Part shown: positions 41,009 to 49,242 of the stretch, one piece after another
Layout: each line of letters starts with the position of its first letter
Position numbering within the stretch: the stretch's first letter is position 1
From: Clostridium sp. C2-6-12
Lineage (GTDB): Bacteria > Bacillota > Clostridia > Clostridiales > Clostridiaceae
Direction of reading: 5' to 3'
Assembly (NCBI RefSeq): GCF_009928485.1
Contig: NZ_JAABNP010000016.1
Span: 1-64,000, forward strand
DNA: 64,000 nucleotides
Position numbers and translations under genes: made by a program
Notes under the pieces: model-generated
What the model saw: only the letters and a program-made list of their open reading frames with translations
What the model was told of the DNA's origin: nothing
Database searches by the model: none

Positions 41009-44000
41009 TCAAAGCTCAAAAGAAATTATAGTTTCATATTCACAATCTTTTAGATCATTTATTGATAACTTGTGAAACATAATATTTTTCAAAATATATA
41101 AATTATAGATAAAATCAAAAATTCGTATTCTTTCTTCAGTAATATCTAGAAGATTGTAATAAAATACTGTCAATACTCTTTTAAATCTTTTTCTACTTAT
41201 ATCTATACCTGAAATATCTGTTATTTCTTCATAACCTTTTTCTTCTAAATATTTATCAATAATTTTTTCAAAACTTGATCCAAAATCATATTCAAAATCC
41301 TTCTCAAATAATTCTTCAAATTCTTTTCCAAAACTTCGTTCAAATCTTTTTTTAATATCTATATGTGCCTTTTTTTCAAAAGCACTTTCAATATATCGTT
41401 CAAATTCCAATGAATAATTTTTTTTATATCTCTTCCTTCCTCTATATGTTGGAATAATCTTATCACGATTAAATTCTAAACTTAATGCAGTACTGTCTTT
41501 CTTTTCGGTAATTTTATTTATTAATTGAAAAAATACTTCTTTATTATCCCTACATTCATTAATAAAATCTATAAGAGATCCTCTTAAAAGAATACTGTTA
41601 TTATTGATTTTCTCCTGCTTCGTTATTTTAAAATAAATTTTTTCATCATACATAGAAATTTCTAATCCATATAAATTTAAACGTATTTTCTCATTATCTT
41701 GTTCTAAATTATTATTTTGTGTAAAGCAATATACCTTATCAATATCTCTTAATTTCGTTAAATTATCCTCTTTCTCTAGTTTCTCCATCCATTGAAGTAT
41801 ATTTCTTATAATATCATCTTTTATCTCTTCCTCAGTTTTGGGAAGTTCATTTTTTTCAACGATCTTTTCTCTTGATACATCCAATTTAATAAGGTTTGGT
41901 GGATAATTAACATATGTGTTACTAAAGAGATTACTAAAAATTGTTCTATGCTCTTCTTTTAATAAAAGTCCTTCATTCATTATAACTGTCTTTTTCCTAT
42001 GACTGAAGAAATCAATTAAAATTCCATAAGGATTTTCTTGTATCTCTTCTTTAACATCATCATATGGATAATCATAGTCTTTATTTTCACAAAATGGAAC
42101 AAAAAACATTGGTGTTTCTAATGTATTTTTTTTAAATAAATACTTATATAAATTATGAGATTCAATCTCAACTTCATCTATGTTTTCATTAATAATCTTT
42201 ATCGGTATATCTATATTTAATATTGTCTTTTTTACATATTGATAAATCTCAGCATAATTAATTCTTTTTCTTTCATCTTCGTATAACCTAATTCTAGTTC
42301 CTATAGATGCCTTTTCACTAGGTTTTCTTATAAAAAAGCATCCATCATAGTTTGGAATCTCTATTTCAAGCCCATTGTTTTTTTCAAAACAACTATTAGT
42401 TAATACTTTTATCTCTTTTGAAACTAAAAATGATGATAGGAAACCTATTCCAAAGCTACTTATTGCATTATATGATGCTTTTTTTTCACTTAACATATCA
42501 TTATATTCATCTGAATTATAAAAACTTCTACCTATACTAGTAAAATATCTTTGTATTCTACATTCATCCATTCCTGTTCCATTATCTAAAATCTCCATAA
42601 ATTTTTTTATATTTCCATTAATATTTTCTGAGCCGAATTTAATAATTATGGTTTCATCAAATTTATCTTCTGGATTTAGTTTTTTTCTAAGAGATATTGC
42701 ATCTTTAGAATTCTGTATTAGTTCTCTTATAAATACATTATGCTCCTTATAAATGTTTTCCCCTATTAACAATGGCATTAACTTCGGAATATACGCTTCA
42801 AAATTATAATTATCCAATTCATATTTATCTTTAAATACCTTAGGTAGTATATAATATAACTTAAGTCCTATATTATTAAAATTATCTTCTATCTTTGGTA
42901 TTCTCATTTCAAAGTCCTTCATAATTAATACTGCAACCTTATGAACAGTCGGATCTGTACACTTAAACTCAACTTTTAATGCTCGCCTATCCTCATCTGG
43001 TGATAGTTCAATTGTATTGGGTACAATGTTCAATCTAAATTTATTTTCCTCTAAAACTACATTGGTTCTATGATCAATTTTTTCCTTCTTAAAATAGAAC
43101 TCTCCATATTTTCTCAACGTTAAATATAAATCTGTAAGAAAAATTGTTGCAATAATGAAAGATTGAACTTTCTTTAATTCACGTTGTTTAAACATCTTAT
43201 CAATATTTACACACTTATCAATAAATTCATCATTAGTTTTAGATGCCAAAATTTCTATCATTTTTTCAAAATAATTACTTTCTCCAGTCCCATAAAACTC
43301 ATCTTCTAACTTCAAAATTTTATTGTTAAATAGATTTAATAATTCATCATGCAATCCTAGTTCTGTTTTAGTACTTCTATTCTTGTCTAAAAATACACAC
43401 CTATAATGAATCGCAATTAATATTAAATATATTATTTTAGGATTCCTTTGCAATTCTTCTCTTGTAGACTTAAACTCAGAATATATTTTGTTAATAAACT
43501 CTATTATCTTTTCTGATTCTGGCGATATTACATCCTTTGCTTTAATTTCATCAAGATAATCTATGTATAAATACTCTTCGTGAACTTGAATAATCTTTAG
43601 CAAATCAATAATAATCTTTCCATATTCTTTTTGTGGTGGATATGAAAATTTTCTTACATTATCGCACCTTAGACCCTTGTACTCAAATCTATCTAAAGAA
43701 ACTATAGTCTCATCATCAGGTTCAAAAATATGTGCAATTTGAAACGCTCTATTCTCAACACTTTTATTTCCGATACTCCCAGCTGAGCAAACAACAATCA
43801 AAGATTTAGAATCATAAAAGTAACTATCATTCACCACTGGTCGCACTATTTGAGTATGTTTATGTCCATGCAAAACAATTTTTACATTATTCTTAATTAA
43901 CATGTCAATTACTTCATCGTAATTTCTTATGAGGCTTGTATCACCATGTTTTGTCTGTATTTCTGGAAATGGATAAAAGTGGTGATGAAAAATGGAAACT

Positions 44001-44590
44001 ACAGTATAGTCATCTAAATTTTCAACTAACTTTTTAGCATCTTTGAAAGACTGACTTAATTGTTTTAAACTAATATAACCATAGTCATCCCACTCATCAT
44101 CTTTTTTTTCACCTTTGCACGAATTTAAACCAATCACTAATATCTTTTTTTCATGGAATATTTTTAATGAAGACCAATACTCTTCATTGTATTTAACTGT
44201 ACTCCCTGAATCATTATAATTGTCTCCATAAAAGCATTTGAGAAAATTATCATATTTTTTAAAATCAGCACCTTGATCCGTTCTGATTAAATCATGATTC
44301 CCTGGCACAAAAATAAAATCTTCTTTTGAAAAATTAATATTAATTTCTCTTTCACGTATTTCAGTATGTATTTTATTAAAGAAATTTACGGCTTCTTGAA
44401 TTTCCTTTTCATTACTTCCATACTTTTTGTCAAATATATCTCCAGTTACAAATATTGCTTCTAACTTCCTATAATTTGTTCTCTGATGTTCTATATCGTT
44501 AATTATTGCTATTGCCAACTCTTCTGGATCATCATAATAAAGGTTTCCAATATGAAGATCTGAAAGATGTAACGCATTAATTTTCCCCAT
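41009..44590 (-). CDS. Metallophosphoesterase fused to an Hsp90-like GHKL ATPase (putative defence protein)
   Basis: 1193 aa. Residues 1-~290 are a calcineurin-like phosphoesterase with all metal motifs: SDLHIG (10-15), GDIFD (50-54), GNHD (97-100), FHHH (201-204) and GHKH (242-245). A helical linker of ~300 residues follows. Residues ~600-920 are Hsp90-like: N-box FIRELIQNSKDA (620-631), G1 DNGTGMDE (669-676), G2 SSFGIGFLSSF (711-721), G3-type GTRIRLY, then VSREK as in Hsp90 middle domains. The C-terminus is highly charged, with repeats of the FEKxFE type (FERSFGKEFEELFEKDFEYDFG). ATP binding and nuclease or phosphatase activity are inferred from intact motifs. I cannot match it to a named system. 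It is a single gene with its own terminator, placed among restriction genes. Confidence 0.85.
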   Translation of the reverse strand: MGKINALHLSDLHIGNLYYDDPEELAIAIINDIEHQRTNYRKLEAIFVTGDIFDKKYGSNEKEIQEAVNFFNKIHTEIREREININFSKEDFIFVPGNHDLIRTDQGADFKKYDNFLKCFYGDNYNDSGSTVKYNEEYWSSLKIFHEKKILVIGLNSCKGEKKDDEWDDYGYISLKQLSQSFKDAKKLVENLDDYTVVSIFHHHFYPFPEIQTKHGDTSLIRNYDEVIDMLIKNNVKIVLHGHKHTQIVRPVVNDSYFYDSKSLIVVCSAGSIGNKSVENRAFQIAHIFEPDDETIVSLDRFEYKGLRCDNVRKFSYPPQKEYGKIIIDLLKIIQVHEEYLYIDYLDEIKAKDVISPESEKIIEFINKIYSEFKSTREELQRNPKIIYLILIAIHYRCVFLDKNRSTKTELGLHDELLNLFNNKILKLEDEFYGTGESNYFEKMIEILASKTNDEFIDKCVNIDKMFKQRELKKVQSFIIATIFLTDLYLTLRKYGEFYFKKEKIDHRTNVVLEENKFRLNIVPNTIELSPDEDRRALKVEFKCTDPTVHKVAVLIMKDFEMRIPKIEDNFNNIGLKLYYILPKVFKDKYELDNYNFEAYIPKLMPLLIGENIYKEHNVFIRELIQNSKDAISLRKKLNPEDKFDETIIIKFGSENINGNIKKFMEILDNGTGMDECRIQRYFTSIGRSFYNSDEYNDMLSEKKASYNAISSFGIGFLSSFLVSKEIKVLTNSCFEKNNGLEIEIPNYDGCFFIRKPSEKASIGTRIRLYEDERKRINYAEIYQYVKKTILNIDIPIKIINENIDEVEIESHNLYKYLFKKNTLETPMFFVPFCENKDYDYPYDDVKEEIQENPYGILIDFFSHRKKTVIMNEGLLLKEEHRTIFSNLFSNTYVNYPPNLIKLDVSREKIVEKNELPKTEEEIKDDIIRNILQWMEKLEKEDNLTKLRDIDKVYCFTQNNNLEQDNEKIRLNLYGLEISMYDEKIYFKITKQEKINNNSILLRGSLIDFINECRDNKEVFFQLINKITEKKDSTALSLEFNRDKIIPTYRGRKRYKKNYSLEFERYIESAFEKKAHIDIKKRFERSFGKEFEELFEKDFEYDFGSSFEKIIDKYLEEKGYEEITDISGIDISRKRFKRVLTVFYYNLLDITEERIRIFDFIYNLYILKNIMFHKLSINDLKDCEYETIISFEL

Positions 44591-44831
44591 CTACTCATCC
44601 ACCTTATCTATTATATAATTTATTTATTATCTTTTATTTCGTGTATATATAAATATAACGGCTTTATTAATACCACATTAAGTATTATATACTATTTACT
44701 ACAATAAATCATACATTTTCCAGCAAACACCATTCATGTATTTAAAACAACTTAACATAGCACAAATACTATTAATTACACAAATATTATTAAATCAAAT
44801 CTTATTTCAACTAAAATACACACTAAATATC

Positions 44832-45398
44832 TTATCTATCTTCATACTTTTTTACTCTTCTGTAAAAGGTTGAAGCTTTAATTCCTAATTCTTTCATACT
44901 TTCTCTTGCAGTTATCTCTCCGACCTTCCAACGATTATAAACTACTATAAATTTTTCTTTTTCAACATTAATAGGCTTCCTACCTTTATATTTCCCTTCA
45001 GCTTTCGCAATTTCTATGCCTTCTTTTTGCCTTGCTAATAGATACTCACGCTCAAGCTGAGCAACTGCTGCGAAAACTGTGAGCATAAATCTACCTGTTG
45101 GTGTATTGGTATCTATATTTTCTTTTTGACTTATGAATGTTACACCTTTTTTATCAAACTTATCTATAATATCTAACAAGTCACGTGTGTTTCTTGCTAG
45201 TCGGCTAATAGATTCTACAACTACGATATCATTTTCTCGAATATACCCAATCATCTCTTGTAACTGCTCTCTGCCAGTGGTCGTCTTAGCACTAATTTTT
45301 TCAATATAGACCTTTTCTACATTCAACTGCTCCATAATAATCTCTTGTCTCGCCGTATTTTGTTCTAATGTACTAACTCTTACATAGCCAACTCTCAT
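44832..45398 (-). CDS. Small serine recombinase (resolvase/invertase)
   Basis: 188 aa. Resolvase domain with catalytic Ser in GYVRVSTLEQN, Arg in ESISRLARN, and the E helix (AQLEREYLLARQKEGI). C-terminal helix-turn-helix (EITARESMKELGIKASTFYRRVKKY). Tn3-resolvase/Hin size. There is no transposase beside it. It may resolve element multimers or invert DNA. Start at 45398 follows AAGGGGTG. Confidence 0.95.
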   Translation of the reverse strand: MRVGYVRVSTLEQNTARQEIIMEQLNVEKVYIEKISAKTTTGREQLQEMIGYIRENDIVVVESISRLARNTRDLLDIIDKFDKKGVTFISQKENIDTNTPTGRFMLTVFAAVAQLEREYLLARQKEGIEIAKAEGKYKGRKPINVEKEKFIVVYNRWKVGEITARESMKELGIKASTFYRRVKKYEDR

Positions 45399-45748
45399 CT
45401 AAAACACCCCTTATTAATATAAACTCTTATAAATATTATTATTATATAATACTTAAATTTAAGTAAGTGTTTCAATAGAGCATCTATAGAATATGATATA
45501 TTCCAAAAAGTATACCCCGATTCTAGTGATATACTTTTATTATTTTTAAAAATGACCTATTAGAGAGTAGCCTATTGATACAATTCCCTTATTTTAAACA
45601 TCACAGAAATTCGCCACCGTGACAGAATAAATTCTTTTAGTAGAATAAGTAAACCTTAATACCTCCAAAAGCCTTTTGTAGAGCCTCTGTGAGCCTTTGT
45701 ATTGAGAAATATAAATATATTTTATCCATACCCCACAGAATAAAGAAA
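45399..45748. other. Intergenic region of the element
   Basis: No supported gene. It contains ATACCCC motifs at 45511-45518 and 45728-45734. A 65-codon frame at 45594-45791 is not accepted as a gene (see rejected list). Confidence 0.5.
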
Positions 45749-45810
45749 AAGCAGTTAATATCAGTTCCATTATATGAATTACACATAACAAACTAAATAT
45801 AACTGCTTAT
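45749..45810 (-). terminator. Terminator-like hairpin after the 45815-46264 gene
   Basis: AAGCAGTTA.. / ..TAACTGCTT stem with a long loop, followed on the minus strand by TTTTTCTTTATTC. Confidence 0.6.
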
Positions 45811-45814
45811 ATTA

Positions 45815-46264
45815 TTATTTCTGAAGTATACCATCATTCTTAAAAGTCTCTATCAACAAACTTAAGCAAAGAACATTTATTCTTCTATTTATTTCTGTTC
45901 TCTCTTGATACTTGTAAATCTGCTCAACATCATTCAAAAGTCTCTGCTCGTAGTTCAATACACTCATTATGTACTGCTTATAAACATGCTTAATTGGATT
46001 AGTATTTGTAAACCTAATTCTTTCATTTAAACTAATAAATGAAATTTGTTTTGCAATAAGTGCATTTAATATCCATGCTAAATTCGAGCAAGTACCAAAA
46101 GTTCCTACACTTAAAACTACTATTTTATCTTTAAGCTCCAATAACTCAAGCAATTGTCGAACATTACTCATGTTGTAGATATTCTCCTTTGACTTTATCC
46201 CAGCTTTGGTTAACAAAGTATAAGTGTGTTGGTCAAGTTTATTTACTATTGCATACGTCTTCAT
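45815..46264 (-). CDS. Resolvase-like protein lacking catalytic residues (paralogue A)
   Basis: 149 aa. The first ~100 residues follow the resolvase fold pattern when laid beside the active resolvase at 44832-45398. YAIVNKLDQ replaces YVRVSTLEQ, KDKIVVLSVGTFGTCSNL replaces ENDIVVVESISRLARNT, and ISFISLNERI replaces VTFISQKENI. The nucleophilic Ser and the SR-LARN Arg residues are gone, so it cannot cut DNA by the usual route. The remainder is helical. Its ATG overlaps the stop codon of the upstream gene (ATGA), so the pair is translationally coupled. The alignment was made by eye; role unknown. Confidence 0.6.
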   Translation of the reverse strand: MKTYAIVNKLDQHTYTLLTKAGIKSKENIYNMSNVRQLLELLELKDKIVVLSVGTFGTCSNLAWILNALIAKQISFISLNERIRFTNTNPIKHVYKQYIMSVLNYEQRLLNDVEQIYKYQERTEINRRINVLCLSLLIETFKNDGILQK

Positions 46265-46884
46265 TTAGATACCTCCTTATCATTTAATAACTTGTTTAAA
46301 ATAGCTTCCTTCTTATCTAATAAATACCCCTCATTTGAATTTAAAACCTTAAATACATAAGAAAGTTTATCTTTATCAAGTTCATTTATCTCCCTATTAA
46401 TTCTTTGCTTAGAATGTTTTTTTAGAAAATAAATCTCTGAACTTAAATCACTAACAAGATATTCCACTGAACATCTATGCTCACTAACCTTAGTTAATAT
46501 ACAAGATGGAATATAATAATCTGACATAATGTTACTTTTTAATATATTTATACAATTAAGAAGCCTAAGCACTTCTTCTCTGCTTCCGTTTACTGCTGTG
46601 TAAATTTTGTTATAGCCAATCTTCTCTCTAATCCTGTCACTCATTCTCTTGTGTATCAATCTTACGTTATTTTCTGATTGCTTGGTTAATCTAGCAAACT
46701 CCTTATTTGATAACTTACAGAATCGCTTAAACTCTTTAATATTTTTTGAGGTTCCCCAGTCATATTCAAGAATAAATTCTTCTATTTTATCAAGTACTTC
46801 TAATCTAAAATCCCTGTCTGCTGTATTAGTAAAACTGGACACTTCCTTATAAGCTAATTCAAGTTCTTTCATTACTGAGTCCAT
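46261..46884 (-). CDS. Hypothetical protein with a helix-turn-helix-like segment
   Basis: 207 aa, family not recognised. Residues ~48-85 (FKRFCKLSNKEFARLTKQS then NVRLIHKRMSDRIREKIG) look like a helix-turn-helix of the sigma-region-4/Xre kind. The rest is helical, with many Leu and Lys. It precedes, and overlaps by 4 nt, the dead-resolvase-like gene, suggesting a joint DNA-binding function. Start at 46884 follows AGGAGAGTTAAGGAAA. Confidence 0.6.
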   Translation of the reverse strand: MDSVMKELELAYKEVSSFTNTADRDFRLEVLDKIEEFILEYDWGTSKNIKEFKRFCKLSNKEFARLTKQSENNVRLIHKRMSDRIREKIGYNKIYTAVNGSREEVLRLLNCINILKSNIMSDYYIPSCILTKVSEHRCSVEYLVSDLSSEIYFLKKHSKQRINREINELDKDKLSYVFKVLNSNEGYLLDKKEAILNKLLNDKEVSK

Positions 46885-47159
46885 TTTCCTTAACTCTCCT
46901 TTCTTAAAAATTTCAAATATACATTTCTCTATACATATTTTGAAACGCTAATTTAGCAATTGTCTTGAAACTTATATATAATATATAATTTTGTGTAAAG
47001 CCTAGTATAATAAAGCTTATAATGCCAATTATTAAAAAAAATCATACAATTATTTCAACAATGAAATCTTTTTTGTATTGTGTTTTTGAAACTTTGAATT
47101 TCATAAATTAGTTTCTGCTTTGGATTGCTTGCTATATTTTTTGTAACTTTACTTAATAA
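46885..47159. other. Intergenic region
   Basis: AT-rich, with three TGAAAC copies (near 46951, 46981 and 47085) that could be operator half-sites for the adjacent helix-turn-helix protein. No gene seen. Confidence 0.3.
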
Positions 47160-47189
47160 AAAAGCAATACCCCATAAGTACTGCTTTTA
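47160..47189 (-). terminator. Terminator after the 47195-47656 gene
   Basis: AAAAGCA-TAC / GTA-TGCTTTT stem, with a T-run on the minus strand. The loop contains one of the ATACCCC motifs. Confidence 0.7.
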
Positions 47190-47194
47190 ATGTA

Positions 47195-47656
47195 TTACTG
47201 TATTATATCTTTAATCTTAAGTTCACCTTTTAAAATACTCATACTCATTGTTTTTAACATATGTAAGAATTCTAACTTTTTCTTATCATCCTCTTTACAA
47301 TTTTCTAATTTCTTTAACCAAGCCTCTTCTAGTTTTACTCCAAGACTAACTGCTTTTAAAAGTTCTTTCTCTACACATCCACTATCTATTCTAAAGAGCT
47401 CCTCTTTTAAACTAATAAAATTTCCTTTAGATATCGAAGAAATAAGATTTAATGCATAATATAGCTCAATAGCTCCATCAAATACATCTATAGAACTAAC
47501 TACTAAAGTATCCCCTTCCTTAAACTCTGACAACACATCATTAATTTCATATACCTTATGTATAGATATCTCACCATGTAATTTAGTTACACCTAACCTA
47601 AATAATAAATCTTTTGTTGGTTTGTTGAATATAATATATACTCTCAACTTTATCAT
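47195..47656 (-). CDS. Resolvase-like protein lacking catalytic residues (paralogue B)
   Basis: 153 aa. It shows the same degenerate resolvase pattern as the 45815-46264 protein: VYIIFNKPTKD in the place of the catalytic YVRVS segment, GDTLVVSSIDVFDGAIEL for DIVVVESISRLARN, and GNFISLKEELFRID for VTFISQKENIDT. Catalytic Ser is replaced by Asn and the Arg pair is absent. Start is ATG 47656, or a TTG at 47647 with better spacing to AAGGGAG. It stands alone and has a terminator. Function unknown; possible modulator of the element's active recombinases (inference). Confidence 0.6.
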   Translation of the reverse strand: MIKLRVYIIFNKPTKDLLFRLGVTKLHGEISIHKVYEINDVLSEFKEGDTLVVSSIDVFDGAIELYYALNLISSISKGNFISLKEELFRIDSGCVEKELLKAVSLGVKLEEAWLKKLENCKEDDKKKLEFLHMLKTMSMSILKGELKIKDIIQ

Positions 47657-47969
47657 CTCCCTTAAAATATAATTTAACTTCCAAATAGAATATCTCTAAA
47701 TTTAGAAGCATTTTCATATAATATAATTACTCTTAAATACGTAGTCCAACAATTACTTACTGCTTACCTTTACCATTAAACAATTATTTATATTATTATT
47801 AGCTCAACTAAATATTTAACGCATGTATGGCTGTCTCTTTATAATCACAATAATCAGTCTTTTACATGAATTGTATACCCCGAACTGTAAATAAAATTTA
47901 ACATATTACTATGTTTTTAGTTCAACTTAGAAGACCTAATATAAAATCTTTTTAGATATAATTTTTATA
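47657..47969. other. AT-rich spacer
   Basis: No gene recognised. It holds one ATACCCC motif at 47874-47881. Confidence 0.4.
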
Positions 47970-48172
47970 TTGGAAGAAATACTTTTTCTGAGAAGAGAAT
48001 TATATTATATGGCTAGAAAAATAGTTTTTGTAAGAAGACAACTAGATTATATGAGAAGTGAAGTAGTTTTTCTTGGAATGAAATCAGTTTATGTTGGTAG
48101 AGCATCTAGATCATATTAGAATAAAATAAATCTATATTAGTGGAAAATAATTTTATTTATTGGCTGGAATCT
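47970..48172 (+). repeat. Degenerate 21-bp tandem repeats; heptad-coding remnant
   Basis: Units begin at 47988, 48009, 48030, 48051, 48072 and 48093, exactly 21 bp apart, and fade out by about 48172. In frame they encode seven-residue units (LRRELYY, MARKIVF, VRRQLDY, MRSEVVF, LGMKSVY) ending at a TAG at 48117-48119. The frame has no ATG or ribosome site at its head and further stops beyond. It looks like a remnant of a coiled-coil-type gene on the plus strand, opposite to its neighbours. Confidence 0.65.
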
Positions 48173-48239
48173 GCAGGTAAAGATTTCTTAATATTTCAAT
48201 ACTTGAGTCTTGAAATCTGAGCATTAAGGAGAGCATGTT

Positions 48240-48365
48240 ATGAAGTATATTTATTTTAACGAGAGATGCATGAAGCTTTCTTTAGAATACCCCAAAGATG
48301 TTAAAATAGCAGTATTTTATACATTTTTAAAGTATGTCTCTAATACAAAGTTAGGACATCTTTAG
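48240..48365 (+). CDS. Small ORF of 41 codons with a good ribosome site
   Basis: It starts MKYIYFNERCMKLSLEYPKD and ends NTKLGHL. AAGGAG lies eight bases upstream of the ATG, which is the main support. No domain recognised. It is on the plus strand between a repeat remnant and a minus-strand lipoprotein. It could be a real microprotein or a truncated gene. Confidence 0.35.
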   Translation: MKYIYFNERCMKLSLEYPKDVKIAVFYTFLKYVSNTKLGHL

Positions 48366-48456
48366 TATATAGATGTAAAAAAAATACTATAAATAATTAT
48401 TGTTTGAGAAGTAGTGGCTTATCCAAACTTAACTCTATATTTTTCATTAAAGAAAA

Positions 48457-48482
48457 AGAACCTAAGATTAATCTTAAGTTCT
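48457..48482 (-). terminator. Terminator of the lipoprotein/cell-wall-binding gene cluster
   Basis: AGAACCTAAGAT / ATCTTAAGTTCT stem, followed on the minus strand by TTTTCTTT; 22 nt past the lipoprotein stop. Confidence 0.75.
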
Positions 48483-48504
48483 CTAAGCACTGATTTTATT
48501 AAAA

Positions 48505-49212
48505 TCAATACCGCTTATTGAAATAACCATTTATATTTCTTTTTGTACCATCTAAACTCTCAATATTATAAGAATCTAATTGCCAATATGCACCAACTTC
48601 TTTAAATTTATAGTTTGCAGTAACAACAAAATTATTTGTGTATATATTCTTATTTTCGCTTACCCCTGAATCATTCATAAAATCCACCTTAAAATTTGCT
48701 GTTGCTTTTAATGTATTTTGATTCTCATCTATTTGATTAGGCAAATCTGTATTTAACAAAACTATTCCTATCTTGCTATGCTTAGATATTTCTTGATACA
48801 ACTCTGGAGAATTTTTATAATAATTCCAATCTCCATATTGATCATAAATCATTGCATCTGGTTTATGGCGTTGAGCTTCATCAGTATAGCAATACAACGC
48901 TCTTATTTCAGAATTCTGAAAATCATTTGTTACATATTGGTCTAGCTCCTTTATCATCTCCTTTTTAGGTTTTTGAACTATTGCTCCTTCCTCTATACAT
49001 TTCAAAGAGTTTTTTAACAATTTCTCTAGATTTGTCTTTAAATATACGGATTTAGGTGTGTCTTCACTCTTAGGCTCTTCAGTTATTTCTTTTGCAGTAC
49101 TTGCTTCAGTTTTAGTTTCTTGACTTGCATTTTTTACATTACTATTTCCACATGAAATCAGCAAAACGCTAAACAAAACTGTGCTTAATACTATATAAAA
49201 TATTCTCTTCAA
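48505..49212 (-). CDS. Putative lipoprotein of unknown function
   Basis: 235 aa from a TTG start (49212) with GAGGTGA upstream. Signal peptide with lipobox LLISC, so Cys-anchored to the membrane. A Glu/Lys/Thr-rich linker (~25-55) is followed by a globular domain of ~180 residues of mixed strands with no family I recognise. It is last in a run of four exported-protein genes (48505-51760), so likely one operon serving the cell envelope. Confidence 0.75.
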   Translation of the reverse strand: MKRIFYIVLSTVLFSVLLISCGNSNVKNASQETKTEASTAKEITEEPKSEDTPKSVYLKTNLEKLLKNSLKCIEEGAIVQKPKKEMIKELDQYVTNDFQNSEIRALYCYTDEAQRHKPDAMIYDQYGDWNYYKNSPELYQEISKHSKIGIVLLNTDLPNQIDENQNTLKATANFKVDFMNDSGVSENKNIYTNNFVVTANYKFKEVGAYWQLDSYNIESLDGTKRNINGYFNKRY

Positions 49213-49242
49213 ATCTCTATCACCTCATCAATACAAGTTGTA

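Noticed and set aside
45594-45791. 65-codon minus-strand frame with a hydrophobic N-terminus, like a type I toxin
   Set aside because: It starts inside the terminator hairpin of the neighbouring gene, has no ribosome site, and its residues look random beyond the hydrophobic stretch.
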